NCBI GenBank assembly: GCA_009760855.2
Contig: WPIO01000079.1
Coordinates: 1,503,501-1,563,500 of the forward strand
Length of the DNA: 60,000 bases
Direction: 5' to 3'
Origin: Cristatella mucedo
Taxonomy: Eukaryota > Bryozoa > Phylactolaemata > Cristatellidae
The stretch's first letter is position 1. Every line of letters starts with the position of its first letter. The position numbers and the translations under genes are program-made. Below are positions 45,798 through 56,595 of the stretch, piece by piece. The notes below the pieces were generated by a model that had not been told where the DNA came from, made no database searches, and saw only the letters and a list, made by a program, of their open reading frames with translations.

Positions 45798-46587
45798 TAT
45801 TATCACATCCGTTCCAAAATAAAGTCTGCCTTATTTCAGCTACAAGACGCTGCTAGAGTTCGGTCTTGTTTAGATAGCGATACAAAATCCAAGTTGGTCT
45901 ACGAATTTGTCACATACCGTCTTGACTTCTGTAACTCACTGCTTGCTGGCCTACCATCATGTACAGTCAGGCGCTTACAGCTGGTGCAAAGCTCTGCAGC
46001 TAGACTCGCCTGTTGCGAGCATCACAGTTGCCACGTCACACCACTCCTCGCCGACCTGCACTGTCTACCCGTCAAGCAACGGATTGACTTCAAGGTATAT
46101 TCGCTCACTTTAAGGTCCTTCATTCTTAGGATCCAGGCTACCTATCTAAAGTACTCCCCCACCAGACCAATCATCGTAACACCCGCTTTGAGGAAACTAA
46201 CCGTTTACCAATACCTCGTAAAAACCTAAAATCCTTTGGAGAAGGTGCATTTATTTTGCATGCTCCCGAAGCCTGAATCACACTTTTGACTTCCTTCACA
46301 ACATCGCCTGACTTGACCATATTTAAAAGGAAATTAAAAACGCACCTATTCATAACAGCATTTAGTGGGTCCCTGGGATAGATTCTTCATGTGCTTATGC
46401 GTTTTGACGCTTTTGCATTCTGCTACTAACCATGCTTGCATGCTGACCCTGTGCATTTCACCCCTCTAGTTATTCATGTTGTTTATCAAGCATGATACAC
46501 CTCACCATTCGATCATGTTTCAAGCCTCTAGAAAGAGATGGAGTTCTCCAAGTGTGATATAGCAAGTTTGTCATTATTATTTTTTCA
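45798..46587 (+). mobile_element. Family A LINE, truncated copy abutting the previous tail
   Basis: Begins in the DDHISSTIKSAYFQL region directly after the tail of the copy before it. It reads VYEFVTYRLDFCNSLLAGLP and QLVQSSAARLACCEHHSCHV in one frame (45894-46229), then frameshifts. It ends with a degraded hairpin (AGCCTCTAGAAAGAGATGG) and a short ATT tail. Confidence 0.88.
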
Positions 46588-46714
46588 TAAAAACCTTGAA
46601 ACCACTTATAATTGGAAATAATGCGTACCCTGAATTGCCCAAATTTGAAAATAAGCTAAATCATCTCTACTTATAAAAGATTGAGTGGATCAACGTCGTT
46701 TGTCGTTTGTTTGT

Positions 46715-46915
46715 GTGATTATTCGTACTGACCCTGTGCATCCTGCCACTAATCATATTTGCATGCCGACCCTGTGCATTTCGCAGTTAATCATGTTATG
46801 CTTGCTGTCATTGAGTAGGCTACCATTAGCCATTCTACTTTGCTGTCTCTGCACCAAATTTTAAGTGCCTAGAAGCATATTTAGTTCTCTGGGGGTACTG
46901 TAGCAATCTTATGAT
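46715..46915 (+). mobile_element. Family A LINE 3' untranslated fragment
   Basis: CTGACCCTGTGCATCCTGCC, TTTGCATGCCGACCCTGTGC, CTACCATTAGCCATTCTACT and a diverged hairpin (AAGTGCCTAGAAGCATATTT, then AGTTCTCTGGGGG) match the family A 3' end. Confidence 0.8.
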
Positions 46916-47660
46916 GTGCTGGTATGTCTTGTAATTATTTCCTGACGTACGGTTTGAAAATTCTTTGTGATCTTAAAGTATTTCAAGGTATACATAATTT
47001 AAATTAGTTCTTTGCCTTAGTAAGTTGAGGACGGTAGGGCCACAAACTCTGACCTTTTCATGATCAGGGTTTAGTCATACTCTTGGTAGTGCATTTGCTA
47101 ATGCGATTATGCACAAGCATTATCTAAGATTCAGACGTGCTTTGAAGTCACTGGAGGTTTACACTCACGAGAAGTCACAGAAATGCTCTCATTTAGCAAA
47201 TGCCAGAAATTTCACCGCGAGAATTTTTAAATTTCAAGTTGGGCAATACTGCACAAGCAAAAAGGTTCGGCGAAGAAAAAAAACCATGAAACATGTTCAA
47301 GGTACCGATGGTGATGATTAGAAGCCTGATCATTCAAATCCTTTGACTACAGAAGATTCAATCACTCAAGGTCCGTCAATGCCTCTGAGATGATGTATTG
47401 TTCAAAGGCTGCACTTTGATAGTTAGCGTTTGTATAACGTAATTAAAATAGAACCAATTACTGGGAATTAACATTCATCGGTAAGGTTTGGAATCATAGG
47501 TGGCCAAAAGGAGATGAGCCTACCTCGGAGAAGCCAAAAACAAACAAACGCCAGGTGTGCCTACAGTTAGTTTAGCAGTGGGGCGTAATTGCAGTGCGGG
47601 TTGCCTGGACTGCATCTCTTCATCTTTCTCTCTCTCTCTCTCTCAATTCTCTCTTGATTC
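46916..47660. other. No gene recognised
   Basis: Unassigned. A basic 70-codon plus frame at 47109-47321 has no motif. A CT run (47628-47644) precedes the hexamer array. Confidence 0.5.
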
Positions 47661-47868
47661 TGTCTCCGTCTCCGACTCCGTCTCCGTCTCCGTCTCCGTC
47701 TGTCTCCGTGTCCGTCTCCGTGTTCGTCTCCGTGTCCGTCTCCGTCTCCGTCTCCGTCTCCGTCTCCGTCTCCGTCTCCGTCTCCGTCTGCGTCTGCGTC
47801 TGCGTCTCCGTCTCCGTCTCCGTCACCGTCTCCGTCTCCGTCTCAGTCACCGTCTCCGTCTCCGTCTC
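47661..47868. repeat. (CTCCGT)n hexanucleotide array
   Basis: About 34 CTCCGT units with some CTGCGT and CACCGT variants, flanked by CT-rich tracts on both sides (to about 47915). Same unit and strand as the array at 20301-20486. Ser-Val, Arg-Leu and Thr-Glu frames are artefacts. Confidence 0.95.
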
Positions 47869-47915
47869 TCTCTGTCTCTCTCTCTGTCTCTCTCTCTCTC
47901 TCTCGCTCTCTCCCT

Positions 47916-48171
47916 GATGCTGATCGGTGTAGTGTAGTGCAAAATCTTAAGGTGACTATCTAATTCTCACTCAAAGTATCCGGCCACCACTGCGGCCAAC
48001 TGGCAATGAGTGGTCAATCGGAAAGTGCCAGCTCGAGCCATAGCAGTACAATGCGACTCCACAGAGCACTTTAGGCACAGTCAGTCATTCATCGGAGTTC
48101 GATCTCACTGCTCTTGTGAAATGTCTTAGAGCCATTAATTTAGTTATTCAGAATCAGAGTCTTTTAGGCGG
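47916..48171. other. No gene recognised
   Basis: Short unassigned spacer before the family B copies. Confidence 0.5.
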
Positions 48172-48226
48172 TATCTCCATCTGTAACTCTACTAAGTCAT
48201 AAAGACCATGTGGGTGTTACGCAGGA
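48172..48226 (-). mobile_element. Family B LINE, 55-bp 3' terminal fragment
   Basis: TATCTCCATCTGTAACTCTA through GTGTTACGCAGGAG repeats the start of the copy that follows at 48227, in the same orientation. It stops where the tail (TGTAATGTAATTT) of that copy begins. Confidence 0.88.
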
Positions 48227-49376
48227 GTGTAATGTAATTTATCTCCGTCTGTAACTCTACTAAGTCATAAAGACCAAGTGGGTGTTACGCAGGGGAGTTT
48301 TGTATAGCAAACTCACAGCCTAAGCGGCTTTCGGTGCGCATTCGGTAGCCAACAGACTTCGTCTCACGCAACAAAGAGAAAGTGGGAAGCATAGCAGAGT
48401 CAGGAGAGCAGTTGAGGTAGTGAGTAGCATGGAAGTAGCAGCTCAGGACCGCTGGAAAGGATGAGCCGTAGTCAGCAGTACGAGAGTAGTTGTCGTTGCG
48501 CAAGAACTCTGGAAGCGAGTTCCACAGTCTAGGACCTGCAGAGCTAAAGCTTCTGTCGCCAACGGTCTTTGAGTGGAGGAATGGAACAGCTAAGTTGAGG
48601 AATAGAACAGCTAATTTATTGTCCACACAGGACCTGAAGGCGCAATCTGGCTGAAACTGGTGCAGCAGTTCAGCCAGGTACGAAGGAGCCAAGCCGTGGC
48701 GGGCCTTGTGGGTCAGCGTAAGAACTTTGCTCTGTATCCTTTGCTCAACCGGCAACCATCCTAGCTCTTTCAGCAAAGGTGACACGTGCTCAAACCGCTG
48801 AGACTTGAAGACCAGCCTTGCAGCCATATTCATAGTCCGCTGTAGTGGCATTATAGCTTTCTTTGGCAGCCCAGCCAAAAGAGAATTACAATAATCAAGC
48901 CGAGAAAGAACTAAAGAGCTAGTTAAATTGTTTACAAGCCACTGTGGGAGACAGCTTCTAATCTTGGATAGGGATCGGATGTGATGGCTAGCTGTAGAGG
49001 CAGTCTTCTGAATGAAGCTTTTGAAATTGAGGCAGCTGTCGAACACGACACCTAGATTACGAGCACGTGGTGAAGGTCGCACAATAGCATCACCTATTCG
49101 AACAGCAAAGCCTTTTAATCCAGCCACACGCTTAGGGTGTCCTATGAGAAGCAGTTCGGTTTTATCGTCATTTAATTTCAGGAAGTTTTCCGACATCCAG
49201 GATCGAATATCGGCAAGGCAAGCATTCAATTTCTCAGTTGCTGCAGCAGATTCCAACGGTTTAAATGAGAAATAAAACTGAGTATCGTCAGCATAGAAGT
49301 GATATCCTATTCCATGGGCCTTAATCACTTTTCCCAGAGGTTGCGTATAAACTGACTCCAATTGGATCCCTACCAA
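48227..49376 (-). mobile_element. Family B LINE, best copy
   Basis: Runs from the TGTAATGTAATTT tail to a 5' truncation near 49376, inside the RT domain. It carries the 363-codon frame described separately. On its 5' side it abuts a plus-strand family A fragment with no spacer. Confidence 0.92.
48285..49376 (-). pseudogene. Reverse transcriptase (C-terminal half) of family B LINE
   Basis: 363 codons open, with TTG rather than ATG as first codon, so this is a truncated frame. SVYTQPLGKVIKAHGIGYHF leads into YADD at residues 28-31. LKLNDDKTELLLIG, NLGVVFDSCLNF, SRLDYCNSLLAGLPKKAIMP, NMAARLVFKS, ELGWLPVEQRIQSKVLTLTH, HGLAPSYLAELL and SFSSAGPRLWNSLPEFLR follow in the order typical of L2/Rex/CR1 LINEs. 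The last 60 residues differ entirely from family A. GVPQGS and everything upstream are missing. Sequence similarity to family A is clear but distant: they are separate families. Confidence 0.92.
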
Positions 49377-49710
49377 GCATTGGACCGACTTCCAAGGTTC
49401 TGCTACCTCCTTTTATTTCTCTCCATTGTCACGCTACCTCTCCGGACTACTAACTAACAAATATTCATTTCGTACCACTGATTTTTGCGACTCAAGCCAT
49501 TCAGCTATACCTTTAAGAAGAATCAAATCCTTTGGAGAGTGCGTCTTCATTTATTGTGCACCAAAAGCCTGCAACCAATATCTAACTGGCGTCTCGTTAT
49601 CGTCTGCTGACCTGAAGGCGCGTGAGTGGCGGCAGTTCCTCTCATCATTGGCTCATTCAGTGAGATTTTTAAATGAGTGCTTACGTGTGCTGACACTGTC
49701 CGAAAGATCG
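49377..49710 (+). mobile_element. Family A-like LINE, C-terminal fragment, diverged subfamily
   Basis: The frame at 49426-49758 reads YLSGLLTNKYSFRTTDFCDS, PLRRIKSFGECVFIYCAPKA and SSADLKAREWRQFLSSLAHS, matching SDLL...PRRNLKSFGDRAFSSYAPKAW...DLTTFKKNL of family A with many changes. It may represent a third, related family. It starts exactly where the inverted family B copy ends. Confidence 0.7.
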
Positions 49711-49848
49711 GTGACCAAATTGAGAGCGGAGGTATGGTGCCTTGAACGACGAGATTGAGCTCAATTTTGGCACGGTACGATTGTCATGTGGTTAGCAAAT
49801 CTTTTGTGACGATTTATCGGTTAAGCTGAAACCTGGACTGAAACCCTT
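49711..49848. other. Short spacer without recognised content
   Basis: No motif seen. Confidence 0.5.
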
Positions 49849-50382
49849 TTAGTCTCTACACATCATTTGTTGCGTGTATTTTAAACCAGTTGTCAGAGTT
49901 GTAGCCAGCATTCTCATGGTGGGGCAAGAGAGCACCGGGATTTCCACGTACGGGGAACGACCCAAAAGTGATGAAAATACACCGATTATAATAATGGTCT
50001 TCGTTCTTCGTGAAGTAAGCAATTGCTCGCTGAGCTGAAGTAGTTTCACATTTCGTCGTCGTCGACGATGGCGGCTCCTAGGTATTGAGGTATTTGAGGT
50101 ATTTGAGATATTTGAGGTATTTGAGGTATTGAGTGTGTCGAGCCTGCTCCAATTTAGGAGGGGGCAGGGTGGTTTGGGTAGAAATGCCCTCCTCCCTGAC
50201 TCTGGCTCTGCCACTTCATGTAGCCTCGGTGACATTTCCTTACGGCTTGAAGACGGTGATATGGGAAGCTGCTGGTTCAAAATATGTTTACTTACTTCCC
50301 CAAAAACCTGAGGAGCTGGAGGAATCATCTCGCTAGGAGACTTCAGCTTTGGTAAACAAGTTTTATAGACGAGCGCAGCCAA
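49849..50382 (-). CDS. Unidentified 177-codon reading frame
   Basis: The longest minus-strand frame here that is not explained by a LINE, CpG island or microsatellite as a whole. It includes a low-complexity NTSNTSNISNTSNTS run encoded by a 9-bp repeat (50081-50132) and an RHRRRRR basic patch. No signal peptide, transmembrane segment or family is recognised. Most of it lies in non-repetitive sequence. It could be an exon, a degraded transposon ORF or chance. Confidence 0.22.
   Translation of the reverse strand: MAALVYKTCLPKLKSPSEMIPPAPQVFGEVSKHILNQQLPISPSSSRKEMSPRLHEVAEPESGRRAFLPKPPCPLLNWSRLDTLNTSNTSNISNTSNTSIPRSRHRRRRRNVKLLQLSEQLLTSRRTKTIIIIGVFSSLLGRSPYVEIPVLSCPTMRMLATTLTTGLKYTQQMMCRD
50081..50132. 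repeat. 9-bp tandem repeat (GGTATTTGA)n, ~5.5 copies
   Basis: GGTATTGA, then GGTATTTGA units with one GATATTTGA variant. Confidence 0.9.
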
Positions 50383-50599
50383 CTCAGTGAGAACACTGGA
50401 ATGCGGATTTTAGTCTTATAGGTCAATCTTCATAGTCATCGATACTTCGTGTGGAATGACGCTTTATTTCGAAGGTAAAGAGCTTTCTTAGCTGATGGGA
50501 GGATCACGGTTCAGTTGCCAGTGCATCCTGCTGTTTTTTTTATTAAGTTGCAGCATTAAGGCAAGCGTTTTTTGTAGATATGAAAGATTAATTAATTCA
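50383..50599. other. Spacer without recognised content
   Basis: AT-rich; no motif seen. Confidence 0.5.
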
Positions 50600-51131
50600 T
50601 ATTAAATTATGCATCTTGTCAGAAACTCCACCCAGCCAGAAGAGTGTGAGAGCGTTACGCAGGAAAATCCTGTATCGCGCACTCGCAGCCTAAGCGGCTT
50701 GCGGTATGCATTCTTTAGCCAACAGACTTCAGCTCGCGAACCAAAGAGAAAGTGGGAAAACAGCAGAGTTAGGAGAGCATTTAAGGTATTAATTAGCATT
50801 GAAATAGCAGCCCCTGACCGCTGGGAAAGACGAGCCATAGTCAGTAACAGGAGAGTAGTTGGCGGTGCGTAAGAATCGTGGAGCTGAGTTCCACAGTCTA
50901 GGACATGCAAGGCGTTAGCTGCTGTCGCCAATGGTGTTTAAGCGGAGGAATGGAACAGCTAACTTATTTTCCAAACAGTACCTGAAGCACTCGGACTGGC
51001 ACTAGGAGGCTGAATCTGGTGCAGCAGTTCATCTAGGTACGAAGGAGCTACGCCGTGGAGGGCCTTGTCGGTCAGTGTAAGAACCTTGCTCTGTATCCAT
51101 TGATCAACCAGCAGCCGTTCTAGCTCTTTAA
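50600..51131 (-). mobile_element. Family B LINE, 5'-truncated, diverged copy
   Basis: Plus-strand order TCAGAAACTCCACCCAGCC, TTACGCAGGAAAATCCTGTA, TTTAGCCAACAGACTTC, AGAGAAAGTGGGAAAACAGC, CTGGTGCAGCAGTTCATC and CTTGCTCTGTATCCATTG parallels 48240-48770. It ends at the ELGWLPVEQ region (AGCTCTTTAAG) where family A sequence takes over. Confidence 0.88.
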
Positions 51132-51228
51132 GCTGCAGCATTTGTAAAGCACCTAGAAAGTGATTAAGTTCTCTGAGGGCGATTTGTCAAGTTTTTTGTT
51201 ATTTTTGTTAATATTATTAATGCTATTA
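51132..51228 (+). mobile_element. Family A LINE, 3' terminal ~95 bp
   Basis: CTGCAGCATTTGTAAAGCAC, CTAGAAAGTGATTAAGTTCT, CTGAGGGCG and an ATT-rich tail. It joins the family B copy at 51131/51132 in opposite orientation. Confidence 0.85.
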
Positions 51229-52219
51229 TTAGCAATGAACAGATGTGGTCGTGTGGTCACGTGTTCAAATTCGATGCGCCTATCTAGATTGACGGATTCA
51301 ATAGCCTATTGTATACAGGTGCGGTCGAATCTTAGATTCTTCAATAACACTAGGAATGCCTTCTATAAGGAATGCCTTCTTCAGCAACTAACCATCCAAC
51401 GAGCAATTAGCATCTAACAAATTAAGCATCGTGCTTAGTTTATTTTGAAGACTTCTCTGGTCATGATAACGTATGTGTCAAAGAGCTGGTTGTTGTTTCT
51501 CTTTAAGAGAGTTGTCATGCACCTGGGCAGAGATTCAGTTCTCATAATGCACGATGCAAAATACCTTGTGTTTGCGTCATGCTAGCGGATATTCAATTCT
51601 TGTCTTTTACAGTAGTCCAAACCGCGACGAGGGTTGTAAAAGTTGAGCACCTCGCTACTGTTGCCACAGCCAGCGGTGGCGGCGGGTGGAATGAGATTCG
51701 CAAGATCAAACTTGACCGTTCCTCGGGTGTATTTTTGCATCCGGTCGAAGGTGAACTAATCGCCGTTGAGTGATTCTTCCCAGAGTTCCCAGAGTTTAAA
51801 TCGGCCTGTGGAAGAAGTTGGTCTGCACGCTATTGTCGCCACTCAAGTGTTAGCGATCTAATCCACACAACGCAACGCCACAGAACGAAGACGCAGAGCT
51901 CTCATAAGACGATCAGAATGACTGAAAATCCATGCTTAACACAGAACGTGAGCCCACCGACCTCAATAATTATGCATGCCCATTCAACGTCACAACTTCT
52001 AAACCTTTGCTTTTCCCATAAATTTGACATGGGGATTTATTCGGTCGCCTAGGCACATTGTCATACCAGAGGTTTTGACCGCTCCTGACATAGAATGAGC
52101 ATTCAAGCGTAATCTGAGGAGTGGTCTGATTCAAGAGCTCACTGCAATTGGCTCGGGCTCTTTTTAGCAGATGGCGAGAGGCTGTCGTTCGCATTCAAGT
52201 ATACAGCCAGAGTAGCCGA
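51229..52219. other. No gene recognised
   Basis: Unassigned; a short plus frame at 51579-51773 has no motif. AATGCCTTCT is duplicated near 51354-51377. Confidence 0.55.
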
Positions 52220-52497
52220 TTTGAGTAGTTTGATCTAGGTGTCATATTCCAAAGCGACCTCTCGTTAGACGACCATATCAGCTCCACAGTCAAATCCGCC
52301 TATTTTCAGCTTCATAACATTGCTAAAATTCGGGCTTGTTTAGATAAAGATACCACGTTTGTTTTTTCAAGCATGATTTTACTTACCATTCAATTGCATT
52401 TCACTTTACAGCAAATGTAAAGCGCCTAGAGAGAGATTAGATTCTCTGAGGGCGCTTTATCAAGTGAATTATTATTATTATTATTATTTTTGAGTAG
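52220..52497 (+). mobile_element. Internally deleted family A LINE with 9-bp target-site duplication
   Basis: TTTGAGTAG at 52220-52228 and 52489-52497 flanks the element. Between them lie 126 bp of the RT region (CTAGGTGTCATATTCCAAAG to GATACCACGT), joined directly to the 3' untranslated region (TTGTTTTTTCAAGC), the intact hairpin and an ATT tail. About 0.6 kb present in the 44.6-kb copy is missing at about 52359. Confidence 0.88.
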
Positions 52498-53127
52498 ATC
52501 GTAAATAATACCGGGTAAGGTATCGGCAGCCTCCAAACAATTTTGTTAGCAGCTGGACGGCGCGCGTTGGTACTGAAGTGCATGAGGTAATCAAACAGTC
52601 AGCTTGAATCGCTCTTCTATGCAAAACTGCTGGGAGTAGCTTATAGCAAAACTTTCTACTCTTCCATATCTTATTAGATACGAAGCGTCACTTAGCTTGA
52701 CTTTGCGACATTTTAGCCTCTTAAGTGAAGCTAAAACTTGGTGCTGAGACTAGGTGATTTCTGAGTGTTTTTGGAACCACGCTTTATCTACCGCTTGGAA
52801 AGTTACAAATCGAGTAGTCGTAATGTTTTCACTTTTTACCTGAGCTTGTTGCAGTTTCAAGTTTTTGGATACTGTTTGTCACACATACGTTGGAGGCCAT
52901 TTCTGTAAAGATTACAGATAGTCATGAAGGCTGACAAGGTATCTGAGCAGAATGCTCAATGCCAATTTTGCCAAGATTGCCTTTGCCTTTGAAAAGCTTC
53001 GAGGTATTCAGATCTACAACCTTAGTTCGTATGAGTAAGACTAATTAATTACATGACTCGTTTTTATACGCGCAGCATAACTAAGGAATACATGCTGGTT
53101 ACTACGTGCAAGTAGTCTGAGAAGGTT
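52498..53127. other. No gene recognised
   Basis: AT-balanced unassigned sequence. Confidence 0.55.
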
Positions 53128-53750
53128 ATCAAACTCTGCAGCTAGGCTAGTCTGTCGTGAGAATTGCAGTAGACGACATCATCCCTTCTCTCCAACCTGC
53201 ACTGGCTCCCAATCATGCAACGCATCGACTTTAAAGTTTTTTTAATCAATTTTAGGTTCCATCATACTTCGGCTCCAACTTATTTATTAGATCTACAGCC
53301 CCATCAGTCTAAACGTCGCACCACTCGCTTTTCAGAATCTAATTGTGTACCTATACCTCTAAGAAACACCATTTCTTTTGCAGACCATGCCTTGAGTTTT
53401 ATCTCTCAAAGCCTGGAATTAAATCCCGAATAGTGTCTCTATCTCAGCTGAAGACGTGACCGCATTTAAAATGAAACTAAAAACGCACCTATTTACGACA
53501 GCATTTAGTGGGTCCTATGAATCAACCTTTATGTACTTAAGCCTGCTGACACTGTGCATGCTGCCACTAACTGTACTTCCATGCGGACCCTGTGCATGTC
53601 ACCCCTGAAAAATGTCATAATTGTTGTTTATTGAGCATGCTACCACTAACCATTTCATCGTTTTTCTTTTTCAGAAAATGTAAAGCTCCTAGAAAAGTAT
53701 TAAGTTGATGAGGATGCTTTTTCATGCGTATTAATATCATTATTTTTATC
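53128..53750 (+). mobile_element. Family A LINE, C-terminal part and 3' end, diverged
   Basis: Begins at the SAARLVCREN codons. A frame at 53215-53433 reads QRIDFKVFLINFRFHHTSAP, TYLLDLQPHQSKRRTTRFSE and PLRNTISFADHALSF. The 3' untranslated region, a damaged hairpin (AAGCTCCTAGAAAAGTATTA) and an ATT-type end follow. Confidence 0.85.
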
Positions 53751-55482
53751 AGTAGTTCAATAAAACAGCTTTACAACTCTATTAGTGGCAGAATGGGCAG
53801 GCTAACACTTACCTTTTTCCATATGAAGAGGTCGGCGAACGTCGTGCCATAGACTTAACTGAAACTCGGTACATCGGTTGCTGCACAGGCTGCCAGAACA
53901 AACTCAAGCGGCATGCTAGGTGTCAGCATCTGAGCAGCGAAGCCATTAGTTTCCATGCAGGCATTCGGAACTTCCACCCACTCCCACAAGATTTTACCCA
54001 ATCGCCCACGTCCGTCTTCAATCACAGTAAGAATACCCACCCAATCATCTTGGGAGACGTCTCTGACTAGTCATTTCTGAATTTCTCTGGCAAACTGCTC
54101 TGCAGCTTGGTTTTCGTAAAGAACATTCAAATTACTCCGTTAAAGTGTTGTAGGCAACGTGATTTGAGTACAGTCTAAGTAGCCAGTCCTGTTACCCTGT
54201 TCGCAGAAGTTCTGGCCACTATCGCTTGAAACCGCTCGGAAGAAGACTGTTATTTGTGGTACTCCGAACTCAGAGGAGGCAAATAAGGATCGTGAGTTGC
54301 ACCTGATTGAAATAATGTCTTCTATTGATTACTCACACTCAAAATCAGTAGCTGTTGAGTGATAGGCTTTCCTGCTTTGAACATTGGCAAAACCTAACCA
54401 GATTTGTAAAAACAAATTGCAGTCGAACTCCTCCAACTTGTGGGCAAACGCCACAGAGTCCGGTGGTTCCGTCTGCGTTCTTCTCAAGCAATAAATACTT
54501 TACCACATCGGGATCTGCTTACGTAGCCAACATATTGCCCGGCAATTATGCTCCGCGCATCTTCGGCGCATCCACAAGTGCATTGCACTCCAGCTCAGTT
54601 GCCATGTATTTCGCCTTCCTAGCTTGCCTCTTTCGTATTTAAATGCCACCGACAGGTGCTCTATCCTCTAAACGAGCTGTTTCAGGAAGAATCCAATCGC
54701 CAAAGAAGAATCATCGCTAGTTCGACGAAATAAAGGTTCTGATCTGGCAGCATGAGCACGACATTGCTCGCTATCTGCCCTTTACTAAGTTTTTGGTTAA
54801 AGGCCACCTTATATTCTCAAGAACTCTGAAACTCTTACATGTGGCTCTATACGTCTACATAAATCCACGAGTTGCCTGAGATGAACTTGCAATAAAAACA
54901 GGCTTTAGCTCTAAAAGATAGTTCCTACTTAATAAGAAGCACTTTTGCAAATAGTTTAAGCCCATGGGACCTGAAATTTATTAGAACTCGCTAAAGGCAT
55001 AGGATCAACGATGGTATCCCAAGTTTTGTGGAAACAAACAAGTTGTCAAAAGATTCCATGACATCCGTGTCAAGCGTCTGAATGAATTCAGCGACGCCAC
55101 ACAGAGATGTTGCGGGGCCTTTGCTGACGCAGCCAAACTGCATACGATAAGACAGCTAGAGGCCGTAGGATGATGCAGCCGCCGTAATCTATTTATCTGT
55201 TTCTATGCATCCTGTTTTTTCGGTAATCGGATTCTGCGTTGAGGCTGCTAATGCACTTTGCCAAGTGAAGATGATCTGGTGTCTGTGCCAGATAGAAAAT
55301 TGGTAGGTGCCACTGGCTGTGAACTCGTTGAGCTCGACATAATAGGCACAAATTATAAGGTCACCCTGGAGCCTTCTCGCTACTACTGTAGCCTATGCAT
55401 AGGTACTGGTTGTTCCAACAATTAAGCCATCGTAAAGCACCCTCGACGATCATCTTTTAAAAGGGGGACTTTCGAGTAATTT
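53751..55482. other. No gene recognised
   Basis: 1.7 kb of unassigned sequence. A 95-codon plus frame (54355-54642) and a 61-codon minus frame (53855-54040) lack known motifs. Confidence 0.5.
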
Positions 55483-55528
55483 AATGTAATGTATCTCCGT
55501 CTGTAACTAGACAAAGTCATAAAGATAA
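55483..55528 (-). mobile_element. Family B LINE, 3' terminal ~45 bp
   Basis: AATGTAATGTATCTCCGTCT, GTAACTAGACAAAGTCATAA and AGAT match the family B 3' end and tail. The extreme 5' truncation matches the 48172 and 39533 fragments. Confidence 0.8.
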
Positions 55529-56595
55529 AAAGTAAACGGAATGCGTCTAGGGCACTTGTGGCGCTGGAGCACTGCTTACAACTTTAGCCTAATTTCGTGC
55601 TGTATTACTTTCCCAAATCTCAAACAGTTTGTGAGAATACTATGCGATGTTTTATCGGTGACGTCATTAGCTGCTGCCTCCGATTTCCTAAGAAATTAGA
55701 TGCTGCCATTCCCAAGCCCATTGTGTGCGAGTTATCTGTCGTGGTTTCCAAGGTCCTCTGAAAGAATTAGTTCAGAAAGTGGTTCAACATATCCATTAGA
55801 CTTAATCGCGAGCAACGTCACAGGTTCGTCCCTAAATGTCACTGTTCTTCCTCAAAATATTCTTTTAATTTCTAGGATCATCATAATTTGGCCTAAATAA
55901 ATTGTTCTGGCTGATTAGCTCCTGCTGACCTTGCCGTTGTGTGTACCGATAGGCATATTCATTGTAAGGAAGTCAAAGGTTTTCTGACTCAACGACATTA
56001 TTTACAAGGCGGCCAAATGACCTCGACTGCTATTGCTGCCACTCCAGCTGAGCGGCAAAAGATTTTCCACTGCAGGACTCGCAGACTGCCATGGACTGGG
56101 TTTTGAAACTAAGGTGTTTACTAAACGAGCCCAATTTTGATAGTCGATTATTATTATTAATGGCTATTGAATAACAACAACTAGAAACCAATTATACGAC
56201 AATGTACTGCTGATGCCAATAGAAGTCTATGCCATGATTTAGGTAGTCGATAGGGTTTTCAGACTCTACTTTTGCATTTGAGCCTATTGAGCACCAGGCC
56301 TGTGAGCGTTTTGTGAACATCATGATGCCTGTTAAGCACCTGCAACGCTCCACTGCTGTCAAGTAGAACTCTTTCTACAATACGGATAAGGATTTCAGAT
56401 TATAGAACGTAGGCTTCCTTCTTCGCTGTCATTTTTGTGGTGCTATCAGAATATTTGCGTTGATTCAACACCTAAAAAGTAGCTAGCCCTGCTACTAGGC
56501 TCGTGCGGAACCAGTATATGTCACTAGTCTGCTGATACTAGCCCTGAGTTACTGGGGTTTATGGCTTATTTCGGACCGGAAGTGAAAAATTGAAA
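55529..56595. other. No gene recognised
   Basis: Unassigned sequence; frames are under 70 codons. Confidence 0.55.

Noticed and set aside
47557-47937. 126-codon Arg-Leu/Ser-rich frame
   Set aside because: Same hexamer artefact as at 20.3 kb plus CT microsatellites.
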